NCBI RefSeq assembly: GCF_011290485.1
Contig: NZ_CP048029.1
Location: forward strand, 2,924,501 to 2,988,500
DNA length: 64,000 bases
Direction: 5' to 3'
DNA from: Caldichromatium japonicum
GTDB lineage: Bacteria; Pseudomonadota; Gammaproteobacteria; Chromatiales; Chromatiaceae
In this document: positions 25,478-38,514 of the stretch, one piece after another
Numbering within the stretch: the stretch's first letter is position 1
How the letters are laid out: each line of letters begins with the position of its first letter
Position numbers and translations under genes: made by a program
Notes under the pieces: generated by a model
The model's input: the letters and a program-made list of their open reading frames with translations, nothing else
What the model was told of the DNA's origin: nothing
Databases searched by the model: none

Positions 25478-27553
25478 CTACTGGAGCCTTGAGATATCGG
25501 CGACCTCAAGGAACAGATCCGCGAGCCCCTTGAGCAATCGCAAACGGTTGCGCCTCAGTTCTAGGCTCTCGGCCATGACTAAGACCTCATCGAAGAAGGC
25601 ATCGACGTCCTCATGTAGCTCGGCCAGGGTCTCCAGGACGGCGACATAGTCGCGCGCCGCCACCAGGGGCGCGATCTGCGACTTGAGGGATTGGACCCGC
25701 TCGGCCAGGCGCTGCTCGGCGGTTTCCACAAACAGATCGAGATCGGGCTCGGCTTTATCGCTGTCTTGAGGATCGGCCTTGGCGAGGATGTTGCGGATGC
25801 GTTTATTGGCCTGGCTTAGGGCATCTGCGGCAGGCAACCGGCGGAACTGGGTCACGGCCAGGACCCGCCGATCCAGGTCCCAGGGGTTGGTCGCGCCCAC
25901 TGCAAGCACCGCATCGACCGTATCCGCCGCTACCCCGCGCTCAGCATAAAGCCCCCTGAGTCGCTCTAAGAGATATTCCAGGACCGCGGTGCGCGTATCC
26001 TCGGCCAAGAGACCCGGGGGGAATCCCTCAGCGGCCCCATCGATCAATGCCCACAGGTCGAGGTCCAGTGGGGTCTCGATGAGGATGCGCAGCACCGCGA
26101 TCGCTGCACGCCTTAGGCCATAGGGGTCCTTGGTGCCGGTCGGACGCAGGCCGATCCCGAAGATCCCTACCAAGGTATCCAGTCGGTCAGCAAGCGCAAG
26201 CGCCAATCCGCAGGGCCCTTTAGGCAGGGCATCGCCGGCGAAACGCGGGCGATAGTGCTCTTCGATCGCGGCGCTGACGCAAGGGTCCTCGCCCGAGCGC
26301 TCGGCATAATAGCGCCCCATGATCCCCTGAAGCTCAGGGAACTCATAGACCATGGCGCTCACCAGGTCGCACTTAGACAACAGTGCGGACCGCTCGGCGA
26401 GCGCCGGATCGACCCCCACCGCCGGCGCCAGCCGCCGCCCGAGGCGGGCGAGTCGCCGACACCGCTCGGCCTGGGTGCCGAGCCTGTCCTGAAAGACCGC
26501 CGACTCCAGACACGGGGCAAACGAGGCCAGGGGTTGCTTGAGGTCTTGTGCCCAAAAGAAGGCGGCATCCGCAAAACGCGGACGAATCACCCGCTCGTTG
26601 CCCTGGCGGATCTGATCTGGGTTGCGGCTTTGGAGATTGGCGATGGCGATGAAGCGCGCTTGCAAGCACCCCTGCGGGTCCTCAAGCGGGAAATAGCGCT
26701 GGTGGTGCTGCATGGTCGCGATCAGGACCTCAGGGGGAAGCTCGAGGAAGCGCTCATCGAACCGGCACAGGATCGCCTGCGGCCACTCGACCAGGGCGGT
26801 CACCTCATCGAGTAGCTCGGGGTCGATGCGCGCCCGAAGCCTCTCACCTACTGCCAGCGCCTCGACCTGTTCCCTGATCCAAGCGCGCCGCTTGGCAAAG
26901 GAAGGCTCGACGGACCCCTCGCGGCGCAGACGCTCCGGATACTCGGCGGCCTCGTTGAGACTGATGGGCTCGGGATGATGGAAGCGATGGCCGTAGGTCT
27001 TGGGTTCGGCGGCGATCCCCAGGACCTGGCCAGGGATGGGCTCAGGGCCCAGCATCAAACACACCCAATGCACCGGACGCACGAAGGATGCATCGCCATC
27101 CCCCCAGCGCATGCGCTTGGGGATCGGAAGCTCGGCAAGCGCCGTTTCGACCAGGGCAGGGATGAGCTCAGCGGTCGGGCGACCGGGGACGTACTGGCGA
27201 TAGACGAACCAGGCACCCTTCGGCGTCTCCTCGCGGGCAAGCGCCTCGATCTCGACACCGCAGGAGCGGGCGAACCCCAGCAGGGCCTGGGTCGGGCGAC
27301 CCTCGGTATCGAATGCTGCCTTGACCGCTGGGCCGCGACGAACGCTCTCCTGGTTCGGCTGGCGGGTCGCCAACTGACGCACCAAGAGGGCCAGGCGCCG
27401 CGGGGCCGCGAACGGCTCGATCTCGGCAAAGGAGAGTCCTTGTTCGGCAAGCTGGGCGCTTAGAGCATCGGCAAAGGCGTTGCTAAGGCCCAAAAGTGCG
27501 CGCGGGGGCAGCTCCTCGGTGCCGATCTCGACGAGTAAGTCAGCCGTTGCCAT
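25478..27553 (-). CDS. glyS: Glycine--tRNA ligase beta subunit
   Basis: The 691-residue beta subunit of the heterotetrameric glycyl-tRNA synthetase begins [20 protein letters not shown]. It carries the HD-like segment region ([10 protein letters not shown] ... [31 protein letters not shown]), the [22 protein letters not shown] block and a C-terminal anticodon-binding helical domain with [10 protein letters not shown]. The longer open frame to 27736 lies within glyQ and is not used. Its start overlaps the glyQ stop by 14 nt. Confidence 0.96.
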   Translation of the reverse strand: MATADLLVEIGTEELPPRALLGLSNAFADALSAQLAEQGLSFAEIEPFAAPRRLALLVRQLATRQPNQESVRRGPAVKAAFDTEGRPTQALLGFARSCGVEIEALAREETPKGAWFVYRQYVPGRPTAELIPALVETALAELPIPKRMRWGDGDASFVRPVHWVCLMLGPEPIPGQVLGIAAEPKTYGHRFHHPEPISLNEAAEYPERLRREGSVEPSFAKRRAWIREQVEALAVGERLRARIDPELLDEVTALVEWPQAILCRFDERFLELPPEVLIATMQHHQRYFPLEDPQGCLQARFIAIANLQSRNPDQIRQGNERVIRPRFADAAFFWAQDLKQPLASFAPCLESAVFQDRLGTQAERCRRLARLGRRLAPAVGVDPALAERSALLSKCDLVSAMVYEFPELQGIMGRYYAERSGEDPCVSAAIEEHYRPRFAGDALPKGPCGLALALADRLDTLVGIFGIGLRPTGTKDPYGLRRAAIAVLRILIETPLDLDLWALIDGAAEGFPPGLLAEDTRTAVLEYLLERLRGLYAERGVAADTVDAVLAVGATNPWDLDRRVLAVTQFRRLPAADALSQANKRIRNILAKADPQDSDKAEPDLDLFVETAEQRLAERVQSLKSQIAPLVAARDYVAVLETLAELHEDVDAFFDEVLVMAESLELRRNRLRLLKGLADLFLEVADISRLQ

Positions 27554-28469
27554 GGGATCCTCCTTGTGCGCGCAGCATGGGAAAGCCAAGCGCCTCGCGT
27601 TTGGCGTAATAGCATTGGGCGACGGCGCGCGCGAGCGCCCGCACCCCCAGGATGAAGCGCTGGCGCTCAGTGACCGAGAGTGCACCGCGGGCATCGAGCA
27701 GGTTGAAGGTATGCGAGGCCTTGAGGACCTGTTCATAGGCCGGCAGAGGCAACTCGCGGGCGATCAATTCATTGCACAGCCGCTCATAGGTAGCGAACGC
27801 AGCAAAAAGCGACTCGACATCGGCGAACTCGAAGTTATAGGCCGACTGCTCCACTTCGTTTTGGTGATAGACATCGCCATAGGTCACGGTGCCGAATGGC
27901 GAGCGGCTCCAGACGAGATCGAAGACGCTCTCCACCCCCTGGAGATATATGGCGATGCGCTCCAGCCCATAGGTGATCTCGCCGGTGACCGGGCGGCAGT
28001 CGAGACCGCCGACCTGCTGGAAATAGGTAAACTGTGTCACCTCCATGCCGTTGAGCCAGACCTCCCAGCCCAAGCCCCAGGCGCCGAGTGTAGGCGACTC
28101 CCAATTGTCCTCGACGAAGCGGATGTCATGGACCAAAGGATCGATCCCCAACGCCTTGAGCGAGCCGAGATAGCGCTCTTGAATGTCTGCAGGTGATGGC
28201 TTCAGCACCACCTGATATTGGTAATAGTGCTGGAGACGGTTGGGATTTTCGCCATAGCGCCCATCGGTCGGGCGGCGTGAGGGCTGGACATAGGCGCAAT
28301 ACCAGGGTTCGGGCCCGATGGCGCGCAAAAAGGTTGCCGGATGAAAGGTGCCGGCGCCGACCTCCATGTCCAGGGGCTGGACGATGACACAGCCCTGATC
28401 CGCCCAATAGCGCTCAAGGGCAAAGATCAGACCCTGAAAGGTCGAAAGGTCCTCGGGTTGACGGCTCAA
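27540..28469 (-). CDS. glyQ: Glycine--tRNA ligase alpha subunit
   Basis: The 309-residue alpha subunit carries the catalytic class II core: [66 protein letters not shown], and [27 protein letters not shown]. The start appears to be the TTG at 28469, which has GAGGAG at ideal spacing and gives [12 protein letters not shown]. An upstream ATG at 28559 would add residues unlike the family. It is the first gene of glyQ-glyS-gmhB-plsC. Confidence 0.95.
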   Translation of the reverse strand: MSRQPEDLSTFQGLIFALERYWADQGCVIVQPLDMEVGAGTFHPATFLRAIGPEPWYCAYVQPSRRPTDGRYGENPNRLQHYYQYQVVLKPSPADIQERYLGSLKALGIDPLVHDIRFVEDNWESPTLGAWGLGWEVWLNGMEVTQFTYFQQVGGLDCRPVTGEITYGLERIAIYLQGVESVFDLVWSRSPFGTVTYGDVYHQNEVEQSAYNFEFADVESLFAAFATYERLCNELIARELPLPAYEQVLKASHTFNLLDARGALSVTERQRFILGVRALARAVAQCYYAKREALGFPMLRAQGGSHGNG

Positions 28470-28546
28470 GTCGGACTCCTCTGGGGGTTCGACGAAAATA
28501 ACGTAGTATAAACCGCTTGTCCGATCTAGGGCAGGCAGCGATCGCC

Positions 28547-28790
28547 TTAAAATATCCAATTTGCATCCAAGATCCTGGCCCTTGAGCCGAAGATCAGCAA
28601 CTGCTCGATGCCCGGATAACGGGCAAAGATCCCCTTTGCGATCGGCACGGATGCGCTCGCATAGAGCAGATGATACCCCTTTTGTTCTCGCCTAAGCTTG
28701 AGGAGCTTCTAAGACCAGTTCGTAGCAGAACTCAAACCTTTGGATCACCGCGTCGCGGATGAAGACGCTGGCTGTTCAAGGATCTTTCGC
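28547..28790 (-). pseudogene. Relic of a HEPN-MNT toxin-antitoxin pair
   Basis: Upstream of glyQ two short in-order fragments remain on the minus strand. One (28692-28790) reads RDAVIQRFEFCYELVLEAPQA then stop, the core of HI0074-like HEPN proteins. The next (28547-28690) reads [24 protein letters not shown]..., the nucleotidyltransferase signature (FGSRAR) of MNT antitoxins, then stops. Catalytic residues downstream are missing from both. This is a decayed module, and its identification rests on short motifs only. Confidence 0.5.
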
Positions 28791-28859
28791 TTTCCGACCA
28801 GGCGATACCAGGCAGTATACTGCGCACCCGTGGCCAGCCAATCAATCAAGCCAAACCGC

Positions 28860-29999
28860 ATGAACGCCTTAAGCCGACGCCAGCATGCGATCGCGCATAC
28901 CTCGGTCATCAGCGCGGTCATCAATCTTCTGCTTTCTGCCTTCAAGATCCTCATCGGGCTTATCGGTCATTCCCAGGCCCTGGTTGCTGATGGCATCCAT
29001 TCGCTCTCTGATCTACTCTCGGACGCCCTGGTCTATATCGCCGGCCATCATGCCGCCCAGCAGCCCGATCAGGCCCATCCATACGGTCATGCCCGCTATG
29101 AGACCGTGGCCACCTTGTTTTTGGGGTTCCTGCTGCTGGCCGTGGCCCTGGGGATCGGCTGGGATGCGGTCTGGCGGTTGTTTGAGCCTTCGGCCCTCTG
29201 GCAGCCTGGTCCACTGGCGCTGGCGGCAGCGGTCATATCGATCGGGGTCAAGGAGTGGCTCTACTGGTGGACCCTGGGGTATGCCAAGCGGGTGGGGTCA
29301 GACCTCTTGCGCGCCAATGCCTGGCACCATCGCTCGGATGCCATCTCCTCGATCGTGGTCCTGATCGGGATCGGGGGCAGCATGGCGGGCCTGCCCTATC
29401 TCGATGCCATCGCTGCCTTCATCGTCGCCCTGATGATCGCCTATATCGCTTGGGAAATGGGTTGGGGGGCAGTCAAGGAGCTGGTCGATACTGGGGTGGA
29501 GTCCGATCATCTCGCTGAGATGCGCCGCACCATCTGCTCGGTCGGCGGGGTACGCGATATCCACATGCTGCGCACGCGGCGGCTCGGCGGCCAGGTGCTC
29601 GCCGATGTCCATGTCCTGGTCGATCCCGAGATCAGCGTCTCGGAGGGACATTTGATCAGCGTCCTAGTCGAACAGCGTCTCAAACGGGAGTTGGAGGTCA
29701 GCGATATCACGGTGCACATTGATCCCGAGGACGATCAAGATCGACCCTCTGGCTCCCTACCGCCGCTGCGCGCCGATGTCTTGGCGCGCCTGGATGAGCT
29801 CTGGTCAGGGATTCCGCAGGCCAAAGAACGCGAGCGCCTATTACTGCATTATCTCAACGGGCGCATCCAGGTCGAGGTCTTTTTTCCATTCGCCACCTGC
29901 CGGCAGACTGGCTTTGATCCGGAATGGTTGCGCGCTCGCCTAGCCGAGGCACTGCATGCCGATCCGGTGTTCAGCGGTCTGCGGGTCTATTTCGGCTAG
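28860..29999 (+). CDS. Cation diffusion facilitator family metal transporter
   Basis: The 379-residue inner-membrane antiporter exports Zn2+/Fe2+/Mn2+-type cations. It has six predicted membrane helices, with metal-site motifs VADGIHSLSDLLSDALV in TM2 and AWHHRSDAISSIVV in TM5. A cytoplasmic C-terminal domain (VLADVHVLVDPEISVSEGH) follows, plus an extra approximately 80-residue extension. The ATG at 28860 starts MNALSRRQHAIAHTSV; the open frame upstream overlaps the toxin-antitoxin relic. It stands alone, and the metal cannot be inferred. Confidence 0.88.
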   Translation: MNALSRRQHAIAHTSVISAVINLLLSAFKILIGLIGHSQALVADGIHSLSDLLSDALVYIAGHHAAQQPDQAHPYGHARYETVATLFLGFLLLAVALGIGWDAVWRLFEPSALWQPGPLALAAAVISIGVKEWLYWWTLGYAKRVGSDLLRANAWHHRSDAISSIVVLIGIGGSMAGLPYLDAIAAFIVALMIAYIAWEMGWGAVKELVDTGVESDHLAEMRRTICSVGGVRDIHMLRTRRLGGQVLADVHVLVDPEISVSEGHLISVLVEQRLKRELEVSDITVHIDPEDDQDRPSGSLPPLRADVLARLDELWSGIPQAKERERLLLHYLNGRIQVEVFFPFATCRQTGFDPEWLRARLAEALHADPVFSGLRVYFG

Positions 30000-30003
30000 A
30001 ATA

Positions 30004-30020
30004 TGCACCTGATTGGTGCA
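30004..30020 (+). promoter_or_regulatory. NtrC-binding site (enhancer) upstream of glnA
   Basis: TGCACCTGATTGGTGCA is a perfect palindrome matching the strong E. coli glnA NtrC site (TGCACC-N5-GGTGCA). A weaker half site follows near 30041-30050. It lies about 200 bp upstream of the sigma-54 promoter, a normal enhancer distance. Confidence 0.85.
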
Positions 30021-30204
30021 AGAGCGAGCGATATTCTCCAATATGGTGCGGTCGCGGGTATCAACCCGGTTGAGCAGGGGCGCCCTCTCCCTAGCCAGTC
30101 GGGATGTCATCCGGGTCAACAACAACTACAGAAATTGAGTGTTGGCAGGGGCGATTACCTCCAGATGAAGGATTGACCCGCGCACGAGGTCCATTCATGG
30201 CGAA

Positions 30205-30221
30205 TTGGTCCAATCCTTGCC
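30205..30221 (+). promoter_or_regulatory. Sigma-54 promoter of glnA
   Basis: TTGGTCCAATCCTTGCC has the -24 GG and -12 GC exactly 10 nt apart, as the RpoN consensus requires. Transcription would start near 30232, about 110 nt upstream of the glnA ATG. Together with the NtrC box it explains nitrogen-regulated expression. Confidence 0.75.
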
Positions 30222-30344
30222 TATGTCACGCGAGCCACTGCGCCGGGCGAGATGCAGTGACGGTTCCACCCAGGTGTCGCGGGTCGGCGGGAAGCGGGCC
30301 GGCGCGCCAAGCGCATTTACATCCTTATCACGGAGGCAGATTCG

Positions 30345-31748
30345 ATGACCGATGTCATAAAGATGATCAAAGAAAACGAGGTGAAGTTCGTCGATTTCCG
30401 CTTCACCGATACCCGGGGCAAGGAGCAGCACGTCTCGGTGCCCGCCAGCACCATCACTGAGGACATCTTCCGTGACGGTAAGATGTTCGATGGCTCGTCG
30501 ATCGCCGGCTGGAAGGGCATCGAATCCTCCGACATGGTGCTCATGCCTGAGGCCGAAACGGCGGTCATGGACCCCTTCGCTGACGAGCCAACCCTGATCC
30601 TGCGCTGCGATGTGCTCGAGCCCGATACCATGCAGGGCTATGAGCGCGACCCCCGCTCGGTCGCCAAGCGCGCCGAGGCCTATCTCAAATCCACCGGTAT
30701 TGCAGACGCCGCATTCTTCGGCCCCGAGCCCGAGTTCTTCATCTTCGATGATGTGCGCTGGGGCGCCGATATGAGCGGATCGTTCTATAAGGTCGATTCA
30801 GAAGAGGCCCAATGGAACTCCGAAAAGGTCTTCCCTGACGGCAATATGGGCCATCGCCCGAGCGTCAAGGGTGGGTATTTCCCGGTCCCGCCGGTCGATT
30901 CGCTCAATGACATCCGCGCTGCCATGTGCTTGAGCTTGGAGGAGATGGGCGTACCGGTCGAGGTCCATCATCACGAGGTGGCGACCGCCGGTCAATGCGA
31001 GATCGGTACCAAGTTTGCTACGCTGGTCAAGCGTGCTGACTGGACCCAGATCCTCAAGTATGTGGTACAAAACGTCGCCCACGCCTATGGCAAGACGGCG
31101 ACCTTTATGCCCAAGCCCCTGGTCGGCGACAACGGCAATGGCATGCACGTCCATCAGTCGTTGTCCAAGGACGGGCAAAACCTGTTTGCCGGCGACAAGT
31201 ATGGCGGTCTATCCGAGCTGGCGCTCTATTACATCGGTGGGATTATCAAACATGCCCGCGCCCTTAATGCCATCACCAATGCCTCGACCAATTCTTACAA
31301 GCGCCTGGTGCCGGGCTTCGAGGCGCCGGTGATGCTCGCCTATTCGGCGCGCAACCGTTCGGCCTCGATCCGCATCCCGCATGTCTCGAGCCCCAAGGCA
31401 CGGCGTATCGAGGTGCGTTTCCCCGATTCGACTGGCAATCCCTATCTCGCCTTTACCGCCATGATGATGGCCGGTCTGGATGGCATCCAGAACAAGATCC
31501 ATCCGGGTGATCCCATGGATAAGGATCTTTATGACCTGCCGCCTGAAGAGGCCAAGTCGATCCCCACGGTTTGTCATTCGCTCGACATGGCGCTTGAGTA
31601 TCTCGACAAGGACCGCGATTTTCTCAAGGCCGGCGGCGTCTTCACCGATGACCTGATCGATGCCTATATCGAGCTCAAGATGAAGGAGGTCACGCGCCTG
31701 CGCATGACCACCCATCCAGTTGAGTTCGATATGTACTACAGTCTCTAA
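30345..31748 (+). CDS. glnA: Glutamine synthetase type I
   Basis: The 467-residue enzyme makes glutamine from glutamate and ammonia. Motifs present are [26 protein letters not shown], the ATP/metal-binding [44 protein letters not shown] and the adenylylation site (Tyr396 in [12 protein letters not shown]). It is therefore of the GlnE-regulated beta type. A GGAGG site precedes the ATG, and transcription is under the sigma-54/NtrC elements above. It is followed by a DUF4124 gene and ntrBC, the classical order. Confidence 0.98.
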   Translation: MTDVIKMIKENEVKFVDFRFTDTRGKEQHVSVPASTITEDIFRDGKMFDGSSIAGWKGIESSDMVLMPEAETAVMDPFADEPTLILRCDVLEPDTMQGYERDPRSVAKRAEAYLKSTGIADAAFFGPEPEFFIFDDVRWGADMSGSFYKVDSEEAQWNSEKVFPDGNMGHRPSVKGGYFPVPPVDSLNDIRAAMCLSLEEMGVPVEVHHHEVATAGQCEIGTKFATLVKRADWTQILKYVVQNVAHAYGKTATFMPKPLVGDNGNGMHVHQSLSKDGQNLFAGDKYGGLSELALYYIGGIIKHARALNAITNASTNSYKRLVPGFEAPVMLAYSARNRSASIRIPHVSSPKARRIEVRFPDSTGNPYLAFTAMMMAGLDGIQNKIHPGDPMDKDLYDLPPEEAKSIPTVCHSLDMALEYLDKDRDFLKAGGVFTDDLIDAYIELKMKEVTRLRMTTHPVEFDMYYSL

Positions 31749-31766
31749 GGCACAGGGCGCATAGCC

Positions 31767-31809
31767 CCCCTCGCGGAGGGGCAGAGGATCTGGGCCTCTC
31801 CGAGGCCCA
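31767..31809 (+). terminator. Tandem hairpins after glnA
   Basis: CCCCTC/GAGGGG (31767-31781) and TGGGCCTC/GAGGCCCA (31791-31809) form two adjacent stem-loops, 19 bp past the glnA stop. They are likely a partial terminator that lowers read-through into ntrBC, as between glnA and glnL in enterobacteria. Confidence 0.55.
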
Positions 31810-31957
31810 AGGTTCTCCAGGCATGCTGCGCTCGCTGGGGAACAGGGCAAAGGGCCGATCTCCAATCCCTTGGCCGAGCCGAATCTCACTGTCAGCGAGA
31901 GGTAAAACAAGCACCCTGTTGCCTGGTTCAACCCGAGACTGCCTAGCGGATGTGATC

Positions 31958-32467
31958 ATGACCAGATGCCTGTTTCTCTTGTCGCTGTTCATTCCCCTCT
32001 CCGTCCAGGCCGAGATCTATCGCTGGGTCGATGCCGAGGGACGAGTGCACTTCTCCGACCAGCGTATCCCCAGCGCCGAAAGGCTCGATATCCAGAGCGG
32101 CAGGCAGATCCAGCCGCCGCCAGCGCCGGGCCCCAACTCGCCGGATGAACACTATCCGGGTCCCTATAGTCAGGTCGCGCTCTTGACGCCGACCAGCGAT
32201 CAGACCCTAAGCGATCCCGCTCAGGGGGTAGCGGTAAGCCTGTATCTGGAACCTGCGCTCGTCGAGGGACATCAACTGCGCCTCATGATCGATAACAGGG
32301 TCATGGTGCTCGATCGCAATCAGACCCAATTGCGCTTGAAAGGACTTGAGGCGGGTCGCCATCGGCTCCAGATTCAGGTTTGGGGTCCAGACGACCGGAT
32401 CGTCGCCCAATCCGCCTCCCGCATCTTTGAGCTGAAACTGCCCAGCGCGCCTGGCGAGTTGCCTTGA
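31958..32467 (+). CDS. DUF4124 domain periplasmic protein
   Basis: The 169-residue protein has a signal peptide (MTRCLFLLSLFIPLSVQA, cleaved before EIY). The DUF4124 motif AEIYRWVDAEGRVHFSDQRIP follows, and then a beta-rich domain with LYLEPALVEGHQLRLMIDN. Such proteins lie between glnA and ntrB in many gammaproteobacteria; their role is not known. A GTG two codons upstream (31952) is an alternative start. It is now separated from ntrB by an IS element. Confidence 0.85.
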   Translation: MTRCLFLLSLFIPLSVQAEIYRWVDAEGRVHFSDQRIPSAERLDIQSGRQIQPPPAPGPNSPDEHYPGPYSQVALLTPTSDQTLSDPAQGVAVSLYLEPALVEGHQLRLMIDNRVMVLDRNQTQLRLKGLEAGRHRLQIQVWGPDDRIVAQSASRIFELKLPSAPGELP

Positions 32468-32482
32468 TCTAGCATTCTTCTT

Positions 32483-33325
32483 GCTGTTCACCCCGCAAGG
32501 TCCTAGGGTGTATTCTCAATCAAGTCAATCAGGCGATGGTGCAAGCCAGATAAACGAACGACAGGGAAGGCGAGGCGAGCTTGTCGTAGCGCGTGGCGAT
32601 GCGTCTGAATTGCTGGATGCGACAGAAGAAGCGCTTGATCAGATTGCGGTTTTTGTAGAGATGCCGGTTGAACGAGCGCGGATTGAGTCGGTTGGAGCGT
32701 GGGGGATGACCGCCTGGCTGCCCTGTGCGGTCACCGTTTCGACAAGGGCATCCGAGTCGTAACCCTTGTCGGCAATGACGCACTCGGTCGGTTGGTCCTG
32801 GATCAACGCCGCGGCCTGCTCGATGTCGGCGACCTGCCCTGCCGAGAGAATGACGCGCAGCGGATTGCCCAAGGCATCCACCGCAACGTGCAGTTTGGTC
32901 GTCAACCCGCCCCGCAAGCGACCGATTTCCTGTTGGCCCGCTTTTTTGGGGCGCCAGCAGAATGTGAGTGGGCGCGCACGATGGTCGAGTCGATGAACAG
33001 ATGCTCCATGTCGGCATCGCCTTGCAGTGCGGCGGCCACGCGCTCCCAAACACCTTTCTCGCGCCAGCGCGAGAAACGCACATATGTCCGGTGCCAGTGG
33101 CCCAGCTCGGCTGGCAAATCGCGCCACAGACAGCCGGTGCGCATGATCCAGAGCACGGCTTCGACAACGCGCCGGTTGTCCCTCGCTGTGCAACCCGGAT
33201 CGCTCTTCTTCCCCGGTAACAGCTGCTCAATGCGTGCCCACCGCTCATCTCATAACATCTTCCGCTCCATCCTGACTCCTGCGCAAAAGTCAGGATATGA
33301 CCAGACTTCACCCACTGTGAACAGC
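32483..33325 (-). mobile_element. IS5-family (IS427-like) element, degenerate, 843 bp
   Basis: GCTGTTCAC at 32483-32491 and its complement GTGAACAGC at 33317-33325 bound a transposase region of typical IS427-group size. The first part gives DERWARIEQLLPGKK...RRVVEAVLWIMRTGCLWRDLP, and the second gives RGGLTTKLHVAVDALGNPLRVILSAGQ...ADKGYDSDALVE. The element sits between the DUF4124 gene and ntrB. Boundaries are inferred from the repeats, and no target duplication was confirmed. Confidence 0.65.
32529..33280 (-). pseudogene. IS5-family transposase, several frames
   Basis: The DDE transposase pieces lie in three frames. One is DERWARIEQLLPG..HMEHLFIDSTIVRAHSHSAGAPKK, preceded by an in-frame TGA (ML-stop-DERW). 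The next is TTKLHVAVDALG...ADKGYDSDALVETVTAQGSQAVIP. The last is PPRSNRLNPRSFN...IKRFFCRIQQFRRIATRYDK. A programmed shift between the first two is usual in this group, but the stop codon and the second shift are probably mutations. It is likely inactive. Confidence 0.75.
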
Positions 33326-33486
33326 CCCTCGCCATGTCAGTGACTGTGAACGATTTATGCAACCTCGCTTGCATATGACATAGCACTATGCGCACGATTG
33401 AGAAGAGGACCTAGAGACCGTGCCATTCCAAAGGCACATACCCCGAGGTGCAGTCTGGCGGGCACAGGAGGGAAGAACCTCGCATC

Positions 33487-34556
33487 ATGGCCATTGCGAC
33501 ATCCCCAGGCATTGAGCGCCGTATCCTGGACCATCTCAACACCGCGGTCTTGCTCTTCGATGCCAGATTGCATCTCGTCTATCTCAACCCGGCGGCCGAG
33601 GTTTTATTCGAGCTCAGCGCCCGTCATCTGCTCGGTCAACAGGCGGAGCGACTCCTGCCCTGCACGGACCCTAGGGTCAAAGAGCGTCTGCGGGTGGCGC
33701 TGAGCTCAGGCCATCCATTCACCGAGCGCGAGCTCCCGATCCTGATCGGCGAGGGGCGCCCCAAGACGGTGAATTGCACAGTCCTGCCTTTGCACCATTT
33801 TGATGCAGACGCCGAGGTCTTGGTCGAGCTCACCCAGGTCGATCGGCAATTACGGATTAGCCGCGAGGAACAGATCCTCGCCCAGCATCAGGCAATCCAG
33901 GCCCTGCTGCGGGGCTTGGCCCATGAGGTCAAAAACCCGCTCGGCGGGCTGCGCGGGGCGGCTCAGCTCTTAGAACGGGAATTGAATGATACGGCGCTGC
34001 GCGAATATACCCGGATCATCATCGATGAGGCCGATCGTCTCCAGGCCCTGGTCGATCGCCTGATCGGACCTTATCGCCGCTTGAGACGCGCGCCGGTGAA
34101 TATCCATCATGTCCTTGAGCACGTCTGCGGTCTGATCCAAGCCGAATCGCCGGGTGGTCCCCAGATCCAGCGCGACTATGACCCTAGTATCCCAGATTTC
34201 TTGGCCGACCAGGACCGGCTGATCCAGGCCATACTCAACCTCGCCCGCAATGCAGCTATTGCCGCTGGGCCTGGGGGGCTGCTGCAGTTGAAGACTCGGG
34301 TTAGGCATCAATTCACGATCGGTGGGCGGCGACACCGGTTGATCCTCGAGGTCCAGGTGCGTGATAACGGGCCAGGTATCCCCGAGGAGATCCGCGATCG
34401 GATCTTTTATCCCATGGTCTCGGGGCGGCCGGACGGCACGGGTCTCGGATTATCGATCGCCCAGGAAATGATCAACCAACACGGTGGATTGATCGAGTAT
34501 GAGAGCCGTCCAGGCGATACGGTCTTCTATGTCTATCTACCGCTGGAGCCAAATCC

Positions 34557-34560
<4 letters not shown>
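33487..34560 (+). CDS. ntrB: Nitrogen regulation sensor histidine kinase NtrB (GlnL)
   Basis: The 357-residue cytoplasmic kinase has a PAS domain (about residues 10-115, NTAVLLFDARLHLVYLNPAAEVLF). A HisKA helix with the phosphorylated His follows in RGLAHEVKNPLGGLRGAAQLLE, then an HATPase domain (NLARNAAIAAGPGG, VRDNGPGIPEEI, GTGLGLSIAQEMI). It phosphorylates NtrC when PII reports low nitrogen. The ATG at 33487 gives a normal length. It overlaps ntrC by 4 nt. The IS5-type element immediately upstream may have cut it off from the glnA promoter. Confidence 0.96.
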
Positions 34561-35978
<1,418 letters not shown>

Positions 35979-35984
35979 CTCTTA

Positions 35985-36925
35985 TTGATAAGAAACACAT
36001 GCTTTTGAAATTGAGTGAGCTGTCCTGATGTCGTGGGCATGGAAAGACGAGACATGAGATTGCTGTCGTTTGCGGCGCGCGAAGAGCGGCGGCGTGGCTG
36101 GAGGTATGAAGCGATAGGCGCGCAGAGGGGATTGTTGGGCGCAGGGGTGTTCGACATCTGCAAAGGCTATGGGCGCGAAGGGGCCCAAGGACAAGCGGGG
36201 TGGGTGCAAGGTGGGTGAGAAGCGGGCGCTGTTGGCGGAGCAGGACGCCCAGATACGCAAGCTCATGTGCGACGGGACACCGGATCAGCTGAAGCTGCCG
36301 TTTGCGCTGTGGAGCCGGCAGGCGGTGCGGCAGTTGATCCTCGGCTGTTTTGGCATCGAGCTCAGGCCGCAGGGGGAGGGCAAGTACATGGTGCGCTGGG
36401 GATTGACGCCCCAGAAACCGATTCGGCGCGCCTATGAGCAAAGCCCGCAGGTGGGCAAGACGCCCGAGATTCGCATCACGCACCGTCGCGAAGGCCTGTC
36501 GGTGATCTCGACGCTGACCAACCGCGGCAAGGTGCCTTGGAAGGCGTTCGCGGGGGCGATGAACGCCGACATCCTGATCGACTTCATGAAGCGGCTGGTC
36601 AAGGACGCCAGGGGCAAGAAGATCTTCCTCATCCTCGACAACCTGCGCGTGCATCACACCAAGCCGGTCAAGGCCTGGCTGGCTGCATGCGCCAATCAAA
36701 TCGAGGCCTCCTCCCTCCCCCCCTACAGCCCAGCACTGAACCCCAACGAGATGCTCAAGGCCACCATCACCGCGCAGGCGCCCTCCCGCGCCAAGGGCGA
36801 TCTGAAGAAGGCGACCGTCAGCCACCTGCGCCGCCTTCTCAATTCCCCCCAACGCATCATGCGCTACTTCCAGCATCCCAAGCTCCATGATGCCGCGTAA
36901 TACAAGTTCATTGGTTTCGGATCAA
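35985..36925 (+). mobile_element. IS630-type element, copy 3 (deletion derivative, 941 bp)
   Basis: The ends TTGATAAGAAAC and GTTTCGGATCAA are flanked by TA at 35983-35984 and 36926-36927. It carries the 132-bp internal deletion. It shares private substitutions with copy 4 (for example GACACCGGATCAG and CTCGGCTGTTTT), so the two are sister copies, in inverted orientation. Confidence 0.92.
36169..36900 (+). pseudogene. IS630-type transposase, internally deleted (copy 3)
   Basis: The 243-residue frame lacks the first catalytic Asp segment and reads QVGKTPEIRITH at the joint. The second Asp and the Glu motifs remain. The upstream HTH region is in a different frame (36055-36218). Confidence 0.85.
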
Positions 36926-36980
36926 TAAAAAGAAGCTCTGACAGCCTTGGTCATTTGCTCTCAAAAGCGGAGGACTCCAG

Positions 36981-37379
36981 ATGGACAGCACCAGCATTGA
37001 GCTCAAGGGCTCGGAGATCGAGGAGATCGCTCTCGCAGGCGATATCCTCGAGATCCGTTTCGCCCGCGCCTATCTCATCAAGACCATGACGGGATCGATC
37101 GAGCGCACACGTTGGTGGCAGGCCGGATCGCTCATCATTGAAGACGCCGAGGTCCCGGAACGCCCGCCCGAGGGCCCATTGGTCTGCGCCGGCGGCGACC
37201 TCGAGGCCAACATCTATGTCTATCGCGACATGATCCCTCTACCCTTCGCCGACCGCGGCGCGATCCGCTGCGAGCTCAGATTCGAGGGGACGCTGTCTCG
37301 GCTATGCGCCACGGGCAGGGACGCGCGGCTTGAGATGCGCGATGTGCCCAAATACATCGAGCATCTGCGCCCAGGCTGA
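36981..37379 (+). CDS. Conserved-looking hypothetical protein
   Basis: The 132-residue protein (MDSTSIELKGSEIEEIALAGDILEIRFARAYLIKTMTGSIERTRWW...) is predicted to be soluble and rich in beta strands, with no signal peptide, membrane segment or known motif. GCGGAGG lies 9 nt upstream of the ATG, and codon use matches the neighbours, so I regard it as a real gene. It stands between IS copy 3 and the convergent argB. I cannot assign a function. Confidence 0.7.
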   Translation: MDSTSIELKGSEIEEIALAGDILEIRFARAYLIKTMTGSIERTRWWQAGSLIIEDAEVPERPPEGPLVCAGGDLEANIYVYRDMIPLPFADRGAIRCELRFEGTLSRLCATGRDARLEMRDVPKYIEHLRPG

Positions 37380-37414
37380 CCCCAGGAAGCGGCGGGCACG
37401 GCGCCCGCTGCACC

Positions 37415-38359
<945 letters not shown>

Positions 38360-38514
38360 CTAACGCCGAGCGGGAGGCAAGTGGAGGGCTGGAAGGTGCC
38401 GTGATTCCGGCGCAATCCGGAATCCGGTCGATCCATCAGACACCCGCCTGCCGGTGTGCCCGATCAAAAAGCATATCCCTCATCCGGCTTGAAGCGACGG
38501 GGGAGGTACTCGCC

